64,000 nucleotides of DNA, from positions 138,908,833 to 138,972,832 of the forward strand of contig CM053141.1 in the NCBI GenBank assembly GCA_028571685.1. Direction: 5' to 3'. The notes beneath the pieces were generated by a model. The model was given only the letters and a program-made list of their open reading frames with translations. It searched no databases and was not told where the DNA came from. The translations under genes were made by a program, and so were the position numbers. The DNA comes from Heterohyrax brucei. Its lineage: Eukaryota; Chordata; Mammalia; Hyracoidea; Procaviidae. Below, piece after piece: positions 22,290 to 34,734 of the stretch (within the stretch, counting starts at the first letter, position 1; every line of letters begins with the position of its first letter).

Positions 22290-24370
22290 GTTTTTTTAAT
22301 TGTGATTGAGTGATAGTGTACAATCCAATTTCAGTTTGCATGTCCACCTATCTGCAGCTCCTTCTACTCTCCTTGCCCAGTGACAGCACACTACTCCTTT
22401 GCATTCTATACATGTCATATCCTCTTAACAATCTCCTGTCCCCTCCTCTCCACCCTCTCCACTCCCCTATAGTAAGATGCCAGTAGGACAACAACCTGTA
22501 GATACATAGAACCATAAAGTGTACACACGATATGGTCACTATGTGTCCCCAAGTCTAATCCATTCCTATCTGAAGAGTTGACCTCAGTAATGATTTATGA
22601 TCAGAGGCAGCCTCAGGTTTAGGGGGCATGCTCCCAGGGGAACCCCCAAGCCTTCAGACCATCAATTGTTGTCTTTTAGTGGAGTTCTTAGGGTACACCC
22701 CTTCTTTTTCCCATGTTGCCGCTGGGACTGTATCTTGTGAGCTCTATCATGGCTGCCACTGGTAGTGGTCAGGCACCATCTGGTTCTTCTGATCACTTGT
22801 TGATATAGTCACCCATTCACATAGGACTTTCTGTCTTCTGGGTTATTTTTCCCTCATGTCATTGTTGTCCTTGATGATCAACTGTTCCAGCTGAGCTGGG
22901 ACCATTTGGTGTACCTCAGATGGCAGCTTGCTAGCTTTTAAGACCCCAGATGCCACTCACCAATATGGGATGCAGAAGAGTCCCTTAGCAATAGACTAGT
23001 TATGCCAATTGGCCTCTATGTCCCCTGAGAGCATCATCCCCAGAACCCTGCCCCTGATACTCTATCCTTGCAATATTGGTTAAGATTGGAGGAGTTTTCA
23101 GGTTATGTTGAAGTCCAGTTAAATTGATCATCTTTCTAATGTGTGCTGTCACCGATTTCACCCAAACAAATTTCTATCAGCTATCTAATCTATAACCAAC
23201 TCCTTCCCTCACTCCCTCTACTCCCTTGCAGCCATCAAAGAGTTCCTTCTTCCATACATGAGTCTTTTTTTAAGTCCTTATAGTATGGGTCTCATGCAAT
23301 ATTTGTCCTTGTGCTGCTGGCTGATTTCACTCAACATAGTCGGGTCTGACTCAATGGCAGTATCTTACAATTGAAACCAGGTTATGAGATGCTTCCTAAA
23401 ATCATCATTGTTCTTTATAATTGCATAGTGTTCCATTGAGTATATATACCATAGTTTGTTTATCCATTTATCTGTTGTTAGGCATCTGGGTTGATTCCAT
23501 CTTTTGCTATTGTGGACTGTGCTACAATAAACATTTGTGTGCATGTGTCTGTTCGTGTGACTGCCCTTTCTTCTATAAGATATATTCCAAGCAGTGGGAT
23601 TACTGGGTCAAATGGTACATCTATTTCCAGCTTTCCAAAGAGGTTGTACCATTTTGCAACTCCACCAGCATTGTAGGAGGGTTCTGATCTCTCCACAACC
23701 TCTCCAGTATTTGTTGTTTTATTTTTTTGGTTCATGGCCAACTTGGCTGGCGTGAGATGATATCTCCTCATAGTTTTGATTTGGATTTCTTTAATAGCTA
23801 ATGATTGTGAGCATTTCCACATGTGTCTTTTGGCTGCCTGGATCTCCTCTTTAGAGAAGTGTCTGTCTCTCTCCTTTGCCCAATGCTTAATTGGGTTATT
23901 CTCTTCTTGTTAATATTTTGCAGTATCTTGTAGATTATGGAGCTCAGACATTGGTCTGACATATAGTTGCCAAATATTTTTTTTTTCCAATCCTGTAGAT
24001 GGTCTTTTAATTCTTTTGATAAAGTCTTTGGATGAGCAAAAGAATTTGATTCTTAGTAGTTCCCATTTATCTATTTTCTCTTCTGTTGATCACGCTTTGT
24101 CAGATTTTGAAAGCTGTCTACATTATATATTAAAACTTCCATTGTAGATCCTATTTTTTCTTGCATGATCTTTATTGTTTTAGGTTTGGTACTTAGGTCT
24201 TTTATCCAATTTGAGTTGATTTTGTGTAAGGTGTGAGGTACAGGTCTTGTTTCACTGTTTTGCCTATGAATATCCAATTTTGCCTGCACCATTTGTTAAA
24301 GAGACTGTTTTTACCCCAACTTACAATCTTAGGGCCTTTGTCAAATATCAGCTATTCATAGGAGGATGGT
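22290..24370 (-). mobile_element. 5'-truncated L1
   Basis: Minus strand; 3' UTR at about 22290-23330 and ORF2 C-terminal coding at 23370-24370. The target duplication agaacaactaa is seen at 22279-22289 and 24371-24381. A 22-base RTE/AfroSINE tail piece sits inside it at 23339-23360. Confidence 0.9.
23370..24292 (-). pseudogene. L1 ORF2 C-terminal remnant
   Basis: Frames at 23478-23822 (with [14 protein letters not shown]-like start, '[14 protein letters not shown]' and '[12 protein letters not shown]') and 24071-24292 ('[20 protein letters not shown]'). Only the region downstream of the reverse transcriptase remains. Broken by frameshifts and stops. Confidence 0.85.
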
Positions 24371-24913
24371 AGAACAACTAATTTTGTAGAATTAATTGTC
24401 AGATCTTGTATTAGAAGGTGAAAAGTGGTATAAATGAGTGAAAAAGTAGAGGATGTTAAAGGGATCAAGTGGGCTGAGTGGTAAGGTTGGATTGTGGTAT
24501 TGAATAGGAAGTCTCACAGAGAAGGCAAAATTTGGTAAGACACAAGGAGGTGAGGGAGCAAGTGACACATTCCAGGAAGTGAGCATAGCGAGGACCATAA
24601 GGTGAAAGTGCGCTAATGTTTTCAAGTAACAGCAAGGAAGCCAATGTGTCTGGAATGGCAAGAGTCAGAAAAACTCAGCAGGAGACAAAAATAGAGGATA
24701 TTGGGAATGTATACAGCTCCCCTGCAAGACAAAAACACCCAGCCAGCTCCAGAGTTGCCAGCTGCAGATTGCTCATAATTGACTCCTCACCTTGAATTAG
24801 TCTCATCAGGAGAGAATTTCTTCACCCAAGGTTGCACCCACCCCACAACTTCCTGGTTGTAGTCCACATCCAATGATTCATAGAAGAAGAGGTGGTTACA
24901 AAAAGTGGGTAAC

Positions 24914-26013
24914 TGTCTTAGTCCTCTAGTTGTCCTATAACCAAGTACCACAAGTGGATGGCTTTAACAAAGATAAATTTATTCTCTTACAGTCTGGTAG
25001 GACACAAGCCCAAATTCAAGGTGTCAGCTCCAGGGGAAGGCCTTCTCTGTTGGCTCTCAGAGAAGGTATCGTCATCAATCATCTCTTGGTCTAGGAACTT
25101 CTCTGCACAGGAACACTGGGTCCAAAGGATGTGCTCTGCTCCTGACACTGCTTTCATGATGGTGTAAAGTCCTCCTGTTTGTCTGCTTGTCATGTTTAAG
25201 ATTGTATGTTAAGTTGGCTAGGCCATGAGTCTCAGTATTTTAGCAGTTGTATAGTCACCTCCATGATAGTATATATTGTGGTGCCAGCAGGGGTAGGGCC
25301 CCCATCAGCCTTCATCTCTCTGCCTTCTGCTGCCTACTTCCTTTCTCTTCACTTTGCCAAGGTTTTTGGCTTGTTGTGCATCCAGTATCTGGTTCTTAGG
25401 GCTTAAGCTAGCAGCTTACCTGTCCATCTTGGGATTCATGGATCTTCACAGCTGGTGAGTAAGGGTCCTCTTCCCCAATCTGTAGATCTTGGGTTCACCA
25501 GCCCCTAAAGCTATATGAATCAGGAGAAACCTTGCAGTCTTGCCTGCCGGCTTGGGATGTGTTGACCGTCACAGCCTGTGAGTGGAGATGTTCTCTGACC
25601 TGCTTGCCTTCTGTTAATCAGTTTCTGCAGTTGTGTGAGGCTTGTATCCTGATTCAAGAGTTGGCACATTTCAACCTCTACAATTGCATGAGCTATTTCC
25701 TTGATATAACTTTCTACATGCTTTACTGATTTTGCTTCTCTAGAGAACCCAGCCTAAGACACCACTCATTTCTCTGTTGTGTATCTCGAAAGAGATTGGT
25801 TTTATACAGAATCTAATCTTGTAGATTGAATCCTGCCTCACTAACATAACTGCCATTAATTCTACCTAATTAACATCATAGAAGCAGGATTTACAACATA
25901 TAGGAAAATCACATCAGATGTCAAAAATGTAGATAATCACATAATACTAAGAATCATGGCTGGCATAACTGATTTGACAGATATTTTTGGTGGACACAAT
26001 TCAGTCCATGACA
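24914..26013 (-). mobile_element. Solo LTR (TGTCATGG family), second in nest
   Basis: Minus-strand LTR with TG...CA ends: its 3' end is at 24914 ('tgtcttagtcctctag' in plus reading) and its 5' end at 26013 ('cagtccatgaca'). The flanks gtaac and gtagc form a 5-bp target duplication with one change. A different LTR (25193-25761) is inserted in it. Without that insert the length is about 530, like its relatives. Confidence 0.85.
25193..25761 (+). mobile_element. Innermost LTR-like insertion
   Basis: Splits the LTR at 24914-26013. It starts TGTTTAAGATTG, ends CCTAAGACA, and carries 'ttttgcttctctagagaacc' close to the end, a common feature of some ancient LTR ends. Target duplication not clear. 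Confidence 0.6.
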
Positions 26014-26925
26014 GTAGCCTTGACTCAATTTAGGTAAATTCTGAATGGCTGGTTATAACTATGTTGTAGTCTGCTTTTCTTTCCATCCAATTCTGCTGTC
26101 TTCACCCCATTGAAGATGTAGTCTCTGATAGCACTCTTCAATAAACTTCCCCTACACAATGTCTATCCATCTCAGAGTTTGCTTCCTGGAGAACCAGAGC
26201 TGAGACAGAGGCCAATATAAAGACTTTGGCTTTGGCTCTATAATGGAAGGCCATAGAGCTTACAGCAAGGGAGACATGTGATCTAATTCATATTTTAAAA
26301 AGATTACCTTAGCTCTTGTATTTGAGAACAGTTGGTGAAGGAGCATGGATAGAAGTTGGGAGACCAATTAGGAGACAGTTGTAGTAGTTTAGGAAAAAGT
26401 GATGATTTGGAATAGAGTTGTGAATATAGTTTAAAATTCTATAGCGTCTATAGGATTTGCTGACAGTTTGGATGTGAACCATGACAGAAGGAGCAATTCC
26501 AGGATGTTGCCAAAGTTTCTGGTCTGAGCAAATAGAAAATTAAAATTACCATTTACTGAGATGGGGTTTTGAACACATTAATTATGAGATGCCTGTTTTG
26601 GCAACCGTACGTCCAGGAGGAAGCTGGGGAGACTTCAAGCGTGGAGTTTGTTTTTAGGGATAGTCAGCATATGAATTGTACCTACAGTTCTGAGCCTAGA
26701 AGGATATATTCTAGGAAATAACTATAGAAAGAAAAGAGAAGTAAGACTTGGGCACTTCCATGTCTAGAGGTTGGACAGATGAGAACAAACAGGTGACTGA
26801 GAAGGAGAAACCAGAGAGACAAAAAGGAAATGAGGCAGCTACAGTGTCTGAATCAACTCAAGGTTACCTAAAAACAACAATGTGGTATCTTGGGATCCAA
26901 GTAGAAAAAGATATTCAAGGAGTAT

Positions 26926-28459
26926 GGCAAAGATTTCCAATTTACTGTGTTACAGTAGTACATTTTTAATTTGGTGTTACAATGGGAGTAGAGTGGCTGA
27001 GATAGGGTGAAGGGTGAGATCACTGGCAGAGACGAAATCCAGGAACTGAGTCCGAGAGTTATTGGAAAAGCCATCTGTGAGAGAAGAGGCTAATTTCAAT
27101 AACCAAGAACTAAGCAATAGCACTGGAGGGAGTGACCTACCCACCCACACTGCATTTACATTGGGCTGCTTTCAACAGCATACATAAACACAGTATTATC
27201 TTCCACCTTGGAAAGCCCTCCTTGATCCTACATTCCTTTCTAGTTATTGCCTCATTTTTTCTGCTGCAAGTTAGAGCAAAACTTGAAGAAGTTGGCAATA
27301 CTCTGTTAAATATTTTTCTTTCCATACTGTCTTGAACCCTCTTCAAATATGCTTTCAGTCTACCACTCCACTGGAGAAAGAGTAAAAATCAACCAGCCGA
27401 GAAGTATTGACTGTGTAATACATGTATACCAGAGTCGATTCAATGCAGGATAGTGTTATTCCAACAAATCATTTAATTGAATCAAATCTACTTCCCCACT
27501 CCACTTCCCTTCTCTGCCACTAATTAGTCAATATTGAATTATCTGATCCTTTGGTTATCCTTTCTATTTCCGTTGTTTTCTAAATTGAAACAGAAATAAC
27601 TTGCTAGTGTTTATTTTTAATTTGGTAGTACATATTTGGGCAAAAGAGTTTGAGTATCAATTGTTACAAAATATTCTATAATATTATATTTTTATCCCTA
27701 TAATGCCCTCCCTTTTCTTCATCAAACACTTAACTGAACTGTAAAAACTATCCATGAAGGAATAGTAATTTTAACATGAAAATATATGAAATGCCTCGTG
27801 AACTTCCCACTACTCTGTTATGCATGAGAAAATTATTTTGTGAACCAAGAAGGATGTTGTTGTATATCTTAACACAGTGCACTGATTTAAACATTTAGTG
27901 GTTCATAATGATTCAGATACACCATCCTCTGTTGCTACCACCTACTGCCTGCATTCATTGGAGGCCTAATTCCACATGTGATGTGAAGAGAGAATTTGCC
28001 TAGCGAAGGTGGTCCAGTTTCACATTATTTCTTAATCAAGTCCAGCTTTTTCCACCCCCAGCTGTTCTCTTGTCTTGCTGTCATACCAGTATTTCTCCAC
28101 TGATCTTCATCAAGCTGACTGCTTATCATCTGTTAACTGTGTTTCTTCCTAAACTGTTTGTCATTCTTCAGTATTTATCTGTCACTTTGGCTGCATCTCT
28201 TTTCTGTATTTGAGAAATTTCTCCCTAATGAGCAGGGCTACTGCAGACGGTTGTGAAGTCTGTGCATTGCATGAAGGCTTCAAGCTGAGAGGGTGAATGG
28301 GGACAAACTTCAGGCACTTTGGCCCCATGAGTCCTGGCCATGTCCTGTGATCTGGAGAAAGGAAAGCCTCTTTTAATTTTGCCAACTGGAAACATGCATT
28401 TTTCTTATTTTCCCAAGACACTGTAGAGACTAATCACAACCCTGTTTGTGAGACTTGAT
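26926..28459. other. Mostly unassigned, possible unique DNA
   Basis: No gene found. The first 150 bases may still be L2. The rest is AT-rich without recognisable family motifs; reading frames are under 85 codons. Confidence 0.35.
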
Positions 28460-28890
28460 GAAAAGAAGAACCTCCTCTACAGGTTAGAGGCAGCAAAGGA
28501 CAAATACCTGCTTCTTCAGACTGCTTTGCAGCTGAGCCTGGGGCATGTGACTTAGGCACAGCCAATCAAGTACATCTGCCTGGGATTTTGAATTGGAATC
28601 AGGTACAGTGAAGAATTCTTTGTGAAAGCACAGAGTCAGTGGCCAGGGTTGGAGATGCTGATGAAGAGAACGTTGACATCTGGAGTGCAGCGGGAAGGAT
28701 TCTCCCCAGGCCAATTCTGAAGGGTGACTTTTACCTCTGATGGTAGAGCTTAACTCTTTCCCCACCCGTCCTCCTAACTTGCTTCTTCAGCCTTCTTGGC
28801 ATTTTCTTGTGTACCCAATAGCTTCTCAATGAATTCTTTTTCTGATTAAACGAGTCAAAGTCAGTTTCTTGCTGGTGTACCAGTTTACTG
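28460..28890 (+). other. Possible ancient LTR
   Basis: Composition and phrases such as 'gggcatgtgacttaggcaca' and 'aagtcagtttcttgctggtg' resemble old mammalian LTR or DNA-element sequence. Ends are not defined. Confidence 0.3.
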
Positions 28891-29224
28891 GAGAATTTGG
28901 ACTTCATGGTATACTAGCATGAAGTATTTTCTTTCTCAACATTGTTTTAGGTATATGTGATGAAAAGTTATTTTCTATTTCTTAACAATATCTTGTACAG
29001 GTCCTGTTGTATCCCAGACACTTAGGTTTTAAAAAATCAGAGGGTCTAAGCCAGTTTAAGGTTTAAATGTCAGATCCAAATCTACACTCTTCCCTCATCT
29101 TAGCCTGGGTTTGATTAGTGGTATGAATGGGACCATGGGAATCCCAAGGGCTTTCCCCACTTTCTTCTCTTCCATTTTCCTTTGTGTCTATCTGCCTTTT
29201 CTAGAGTGTTAGGGTTCTAGAAGA

Positions 29225-29393
29225 AGCCCTGATGACATTGTGGTTAAATGCTAAGGCTGCTAACTGAAAGGTCAGCAGTTTGGACCCACCAAGTGCTCAG
29301 TGGAAACTATATGAAGCAGTTCAACTCTGTCCTATAGGGTCGCTATGAGTTAGAATTGACTTGATAGCAGTGAGTCTGGTTTTGGTTTAGGGT
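29225..29393 (+). mobile_element. AfroSINE
   Basis: Plus-strand copy, head 'gacattgtggttaaatgcta', B-box-like 'ggtcagcagtttggacccac', body 'cctatagggtcgctatgagt' and a tail ending in TGGTTTTGGTTT. Confidence 0.9.
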
Positions 29394-29512
29394 TCTGGAA
29401 GATGGATAGCGGAAAGAACAGACATCTCCTATTCAGCTGCTGTTGCTGTGGTCCATACTGGACCAGTCCTGCCTGTGTTGCAGATGTCTGGGTGAGTAAT
29501 TGATGGTCTGTT

Positions 29513-29830
29513 CTAGAGTTGGCTTTTAGCCTTGTTCTGACAGATTTCATGGAGCTTTTCCATCATCTCTTTCCATCTCTGCAGTGCCTGGTAATCTCTC
29601 AGAAGACTCTGCAGGGCTACACAGGCATAGGACTGTGACATGAGGGATTCCCCAATTCCTCTGCCCCTGCCTCTTTCACTCTTGTTCCTTGACTGGGTCT
29701 TCCCACTAGCAGATGGCTTCTTAGGGTAACAAGCTTGTTTACACCAAGATACTTCCAACTGTATCCATTTGGTCTCAGGAAACCTAAGGCATTCTTGCTT
29801 CAATGAACAGTAGAAATAGAAGCTGCTCAT
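29513..29830 (-). other. 105-codon open frame of unknown status
   Basis: A minus-strand frame with a Met start at 29830 and stop at 29513-29515. The C-terminal 35 residues look helical and charged (LLRDYQALQRWKEMMEKLHE). The middle is basic (residues about 46-60, SRNKSERGRGRG). I recognise no domain and see no retroelement in the same stretch. It could be a chance frame, an exon or a processed relic. Confidence 0.25.
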
Positions 29831-30004
29831 TGTTGTCTCTTTTTAATTCCTTTCGTACCATTCAAATATACACAGAGAACAGCTCTGCCTGCTCTACATA
29901 AGCAGAAATCTGACTAGGAGAGAAAATGCCAGCCTTCACCTTTTGTCGGCATTCCTAATCTGTGACCATTTTGTCTTGCCTCCCTCTCCATCTTAACTGA
30001 ACTT

Positions 30005-30180
30005 GCTGTTAAACGGAAGCAAATTGCCGTCTAGCTGATTCTGAGTCATGGCAATCTCATGTGTGTGAGAGTGGAACTATTCTCTGTAACGTTTTCAGTA
30101 GCTGTGATCTTTCAGACATGGATTGAGAGGCCTTTCTTCCAAGGTGGCTCTGGGTTAGTTCTTTCAACTTTAACTCAATG
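30005..30180 (-). mobile_element. AfroSINE-related copy, variant body
   Basis: Minus strand; tail 'gccgtctagctgattctgag' at the left, then a variant body ('gtagctgtgatctttcagac', 'aggcctttcttccaaggtgg'). Confidence 0.65.
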
Positions 30181-32000
30181 AGTTAATTGTTTGTAGCACC
30201 ATGGATGTCTAAGTGAGCATAGAGAGGGAGAGAATATACCCCTGCTCACTAATGTCAGAAGTGTAAAGGCCACAACATTCTTCTTGGATGAGGACTTTTA
30301 TATTGCAGTAATATTAACAACAATTTTGGACTCCTTTCTTTCTTTTTCCTGTAAAGGTTAAAGGGTTGGGGCAGTGAGTAATGGCAGTGCTTGATGATGG
30401 TATAAAAGCTGGTTTTCTTTTGCTCATATTAAATCCTTCAAAGATGGTGTTTGGATATACTCTTTAGAGTTTGGGTTGATTAGCATTTATTCTCCTTGGC
30501 TCTGAGGTTATAGCCACAATTCCCAAACAACTGGGAAATCGCATTTATCAGCCTGCCATGCTTGCAGGGTCATAGCTGGTTCACAATACTTTGCTCTGTG
30601 AAATTTACTGGCTGTGTAGCATCCGTTTCTTCTCAGCACACCTTGATTTATTTTGGGAACATTGCTTTTGCCAGTTTTCTATACTCTTGGAAGGATAGTA
30701 TATTAGGCATCCACCCACCTGTGGAAGTTTTAAGAGTTAATTTTTTCTTGTCATTTTAGGACAGCAAAGAGAGAAAGCAGAAGCCAAATTCAGTCAAGTG
30801 ACTGTGACTTTGGTCTTTAGAGCATGATGTGAAGACTACGGAAGGAAATAGTTCAAGTTCATTAATCTCAGTGGGGACAGCTTGACCAGGTAGTTTCTGT
30901 TCTGAATCACAGCTTTGCTTTCTTGCTCCCAGATCTCCGGGGAGGTTCTTGTTCATTTTCAACTTTCGTCCTTCAGCTGCCTACTCTTACGGAGCTCCTC
31001 AGTAACCTCCTCCAGTTTTGTCTTTATTAAGTTAGTTGAATTGACTTCTGCTGCTTGAAAACAAGTACCTTGACACCATCGGCATCTGTATTGCAAACAA
31101 AAGGAGGTCACACTGCTGGAAATGTTGGCTTTTTCTGATAACTCATGTCACTTCCAAAGTCATTTCAATTATCTTCTATAACTTTTTCGCACATGCAGTC
31201 ATAAGAGTTCTCATTATACAGAATACTTAGATTTATTGATTTCAAACTGGAGTAGACTTAAGTCATTTGTGTCTAACGTTGTACTTAAAAGAAAAAGGAA
31301 TATCACGAAAATATTCTTTGCTTTACTTTTATGATTTTCTGGACTTGATATAGAGAAGATAAAGCTTGTTTCCTATGAAACCACCCCCAAGCATGGTACC
31401 ACTCCACAGAAAGTCTACTTATCCAAGAACATTCTAGAAGGATATTCCATCAACTCAAAAGCTGTTCCAAGCACAATTCTGTACCAGGAAACACATCATT
31501 ACTGCTTTTACAGTCTGCCAGCTGAGATATATTATGAAGTCATTAACATGATTTAGTGGGTCACAACAAACATGTCAAAAAAATTGGAATAGAACAGAAT
31601 TTGCTACTTAAAGTACAGTCCAAGAAACAGAAGTATCCACCTACGACTATTCAAATGTAAGTCCCAGCCCAAATACTAAATCTGAATCTTATGTTAACAG
31701 ATCCCAAGCTGATTAATATGTACATTAAATTTTGAGAAGCCCTAGGAAAGGAAACATCAGAAGGCATTACATATATAGAGGTAAATACTGTTTCATGAAA
31801 CTGGTTTCATTTATATTCATATTAAAATATTAATTTGGCCATGATGAAAAATATTCTTCTGACTGTTGATCATAGTAAAAAAATAAAATAAAGAAAAACA
31901 TTCAGCTAGGGGGAATATCTAGCTGAATGTAGGATCCCTTCACTGTCCCTCTCACCCACAGAAATCAGGATTCCCTCACATTTACAAATATATTTTATAC
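30181..32000. other. Mostly unassigned, possible unique DNA
   Basis: No recognised repeat across most of this stretch. It includes a short helical minus-strand frame (30959-31147) and a perfect 11-bp inverted repeat at 31898-31908 and 31920-31930. Confidence 0.4.
30959..31147 (-). other. 61-codon helical open frame, possible exon or relic
   Basis: Minus-strand frame, stop at 30959-30961. The last 28 residues (STNLIKTKLEEVTEELRKSR and following) have the charged heptad look of a coiled coil. Not preceded by a start codon in a good context. Status unknown. Confidence 0.2.
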
Positions 32001-32025
32001 AGCCAAGCCAAGTGCCGTCGAGTCG
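32001..32025 (-). mobile_element. 25-base RTE/AfroSINE tail fragment
   Basis: 'agccaagccaagtgccgtcg' followed by 'agtcg', the TTGGC-type tail in minus orientation, next to the 3' end of an L1. No target duplication visible. Confidence 0.6.
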
Positions 32026-32035
32026 AAGGAAGACA

Positions 32036-34734
32036 AAAAAAATACAAAACTTCTTATTTATTTATTTATATTTTAAAATTATGATTAAGTGAAAGTATAC
32101 AATCCAAGTCAATTTTGCATGCCTGTTCTCGCCATCCTGTGACAGCACACTCCTTCTTTTCACTCTTTACTACTGGCATCCTCCCGATGAACACCTGTCC
32201 CCTTCTCTCCACCCTCTTTTCTCTCCTCTAGAAATAAAGCAGTAGCACAGCCTTCCATAAGTGTAGAAAGCCATAAAGCGCACACAGACATGATCATTCT
32301 GTGTCTCTGAGGCCAGCCTATTCTTAGTCTGAAGTGTTGACATCAGTACTGGTTTCAGGTCTCGGGAAGCAGTAAGTCTAGGGGCCATGTTTCCGGGGGA
32401 CCATACAGGTTGCTGGACCATCAGTTATGATCTTTTAGTAGCATTCTTGATCTGAACACCTGTTTCTATCATCTTAAGTCAGGGACTCTACCTTGTGTCC
32501 CCTATCAAGACTGTCTTTGGTGATGGCTGGGCATCATCTAGTTCTTCTGGTCTCATGCAGATATAGTCTCCCAATCAGATGGGTCCTTCTGTCTCCTAGG
32601 CTCATTTTTCCTTAGGTCTTTGATGTTCTTAGTTGTCATCTGTTCCAGTGGGTTGGGACCAGTTGATGTTTCTCAGATGGCAGCTTGTTGGCTTTTATGA
32701 CCCCAGATGTCACTCACCAATATAGGGTGCGGAACACTCTCTTAGCGAAAGACTAGTTATGCCAATTGACCTAGATGTCCCCTGAAAACATGATCCTTGG
32801 GCTCCTGTCCCTGCTATTCTGTTCTTTGAAATATTGTGTTGAATTTAGATAGGCTTCTTGTTTATGGTGTAGTCCATTTATATTGATCAGCCTTCTACTG
32901 AGTGCTGTCACACACTTCACCTGACCAAATTCCTATCAATCTAGACCAACTCTCTCCCTCCCTCCCCACACTTGTAGCTGTCAAAGAGTCTTTTCTTTTG
33001 TGCATAAGTCCTTTTTAAAGTCCTTGTAATAGTGGTCTTATACAGTACTTGTCCTTTTGCAGCTGAATGATTTCACTCAGCATAATGTCTTCTAGTTGAT
33101 ACCAGTTTATGAGATGCTTCCTAAAATCATCACTGTTCTTTGTTATTGTATAGTGTTCCATTGTGTATATATACCGTAGTTTGTTTATCCATTCATCTGC
33201 TGATGGGCATCTAGGTTGATTCCATCTTTTTGCTATTATGGATTGTGCTGCAATAAACATTCGTGTGCATGTATCTGTTTGTGTGACAGCCCTTATTTAT
33301 GTAGGATACATTCCAAGCAGGATTGCTAGATCATATGGTATTTCTTTTCTAGCTTTTTAGGAAAGCACTAAATTGCTTTCCAAAGAGGTTATACCATCTT
33401 GCATGCCCACCAGCAGTACAGGAGAGTTCCAGTGTCTCCACAGTCTCTCCAGTATTTGTCGTTTTGTGGCCAACATCATTGAGCTGAGATGGTATCTCAT
33501 TGTAGTTTTGATTTGGATTTCTCTAAGAGCTAATAATTGTGAGCATTTTCTGCCTGAATGTCTTCTTTGGTAAAGTGTCTGTCCGTGTCTTATGCCTGTT
33601 GTTTAATTGGGTTATTTGTCTTTTTATTGTTGCTATTTTGCAGTACTTGGTAGATTATGGAAATTAGATATCAACCTGATACATAGTTGCCAAGTGTTTT
33701 TTTCCCACCCATTCTGTAGGCAATCTTAACTCTCTGGATGAAGTCTTTGGATGAGCATAAATGTTTGATTTTTGGTAATTCCCATTTATCTATTTTCTGT
33801 TGTTCATGTATTGTTGGTAAGATTTTGTAGTCTATCTTAGCTGTGTATTAGAGTTTTCATTGTTGACCCTGTTTTTTCTTCCATAATCTTTATTGCTCTA
33901 AGTTTGCTGTTAAGGTCTTTGATCCATTTTAATGGAATTTTTGTGTAAGGTGTCAGATATGGGTCTTGTTACAGTTTTTTACAGGTGGATATCCACTTTT
34001 GCCAACACCATTTGTAAAGACTGTTTTTATCCCAGTTTTTAACCTTTGGTCCTTTGTTGAATATCTGATGGTGGTATTTTTGGGATCTCTATTCTATTCC
34101 ATTGGCCTATATGTCTCTTTTTGTACCTGTACCAGGCTGTTTCAACTACCATGGCAGTGTACTAGCTTGTAAGGTCAGGTAGTGTGAGGCCTCCTATGTG
34201 TTCCTCTTCTGCAGTAGTGCTTTACTTACCCAGAGTTTCTTCCTTTTCCAAACAAAGTTGGTGATTTGTGTCTCCATCTCATTAAAAAATGACACTGGAA
34301 TTTTTATTGGGATTGCATTGTATATGTAGATTGCTTTGAGTAGAACAGACATTTTCACTATGTTAAGTCTTCCAATCCATGAGCAAGGTTGGTTTCTCCA
34401 CTTATGTCAGCCTCTTTTGGTTTCTTGCAGTAGGGTCTTGTAATTTTCTCTGTATAGATCTCTCACTTCTCTGGTTAGATTTATCCCAGGAATTTATCTT
34501 CTTGGGGGCTATTATAAATGGTATTGATTTGGTGATTTCCTCTTTGATAATCTCTTGTTGGTGTAAAGGAATCCTACTGATTTGTTTATGTTTATCTTAT
34601 ATCCTGATACCTTGCTGAACTCTTCTACTAGTTCCAGTAGCTTATTTACAGATTCTTTAGGGTTTTCTGCATATACAATCATATCATCTGCAAATAGGGA
34701 CACCTTTACTTCTTTATGTGGATACCCTTTCTTT
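32036..34734 (-). mobile_element. Older L1, 3' part (continues at 41980)
   Basis: Minus-strand L1 with its 3' UTR at about 32036-33060 and ORF2 from about 33080 upwards. A younger L1 (34735-41979) interrupts it within the RT; its more 5' part resumes at 41980-42575. More diverged than the L1 inside it. Confidence 0.9.
33015..34734 (-). pseudogene. Older L1 ORF2 remnant
   Basis: The C-terminus is visible at 33015-33260 ([20 protein letters not shown]) and the RT at about 34512-34730, with [16 protein letters not shown] giving an intact F-A-D-D active site followed by [16 protein letters not shown]. Between them frames are broken many times. The reading frame ends artificially in the tail of the younger L1. 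Confidence 0.85.

Larger units (their letters stand above)
21738..24412 (-). mobile_element. Palindromic mariner-derived element, split by L1
   Basis: Parts at 21738-22289 and 24382-24412. Architecture and middle-segment orientation match the copy at 11.5 kb, including the internal terminal motif 'caattaagtttgcaaactgg' (about 22107-22126) and the right arm 22150-22278. The left arm is damaged: a tail-only insert (21771-21808) replaces about 20 bases. An L1 at 22290-24370 interrupts its right end. Confidence 0.8.
24708..26216 (+). mobile_element. MLT1-like LTR, outermost of a nested stack
   Basis: Parts at 24708-24913 and 26014-26216. TG start near 24708, an AATAAA signal at about 26140-26146 and an end in 'gagctgagaca', typical of old MaLR-type LTRs. 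It splits L2 and is itself split by the LTR at 24914-26013. Family name by style only. Confidence 0.55.
24420..26925 (-). mobile_element. Ancient L2 LINE, interrupted by LTRs
   Basis: Old L2-like sequence at 24420-24707 and 26217-26925. Recognisable stretches include 'gactttggctttggctctat' (26223-26242), 'ccatttactgagatggggtt' and 'gtcagcatatgaattgtacc'. The L2 coding direction is on the minus strand. All intact coding is lost; only the 3' non-coding side and the edge of the coding region remain. The nested LTRs (24708-26216) are younger. Confidence 0.65.
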
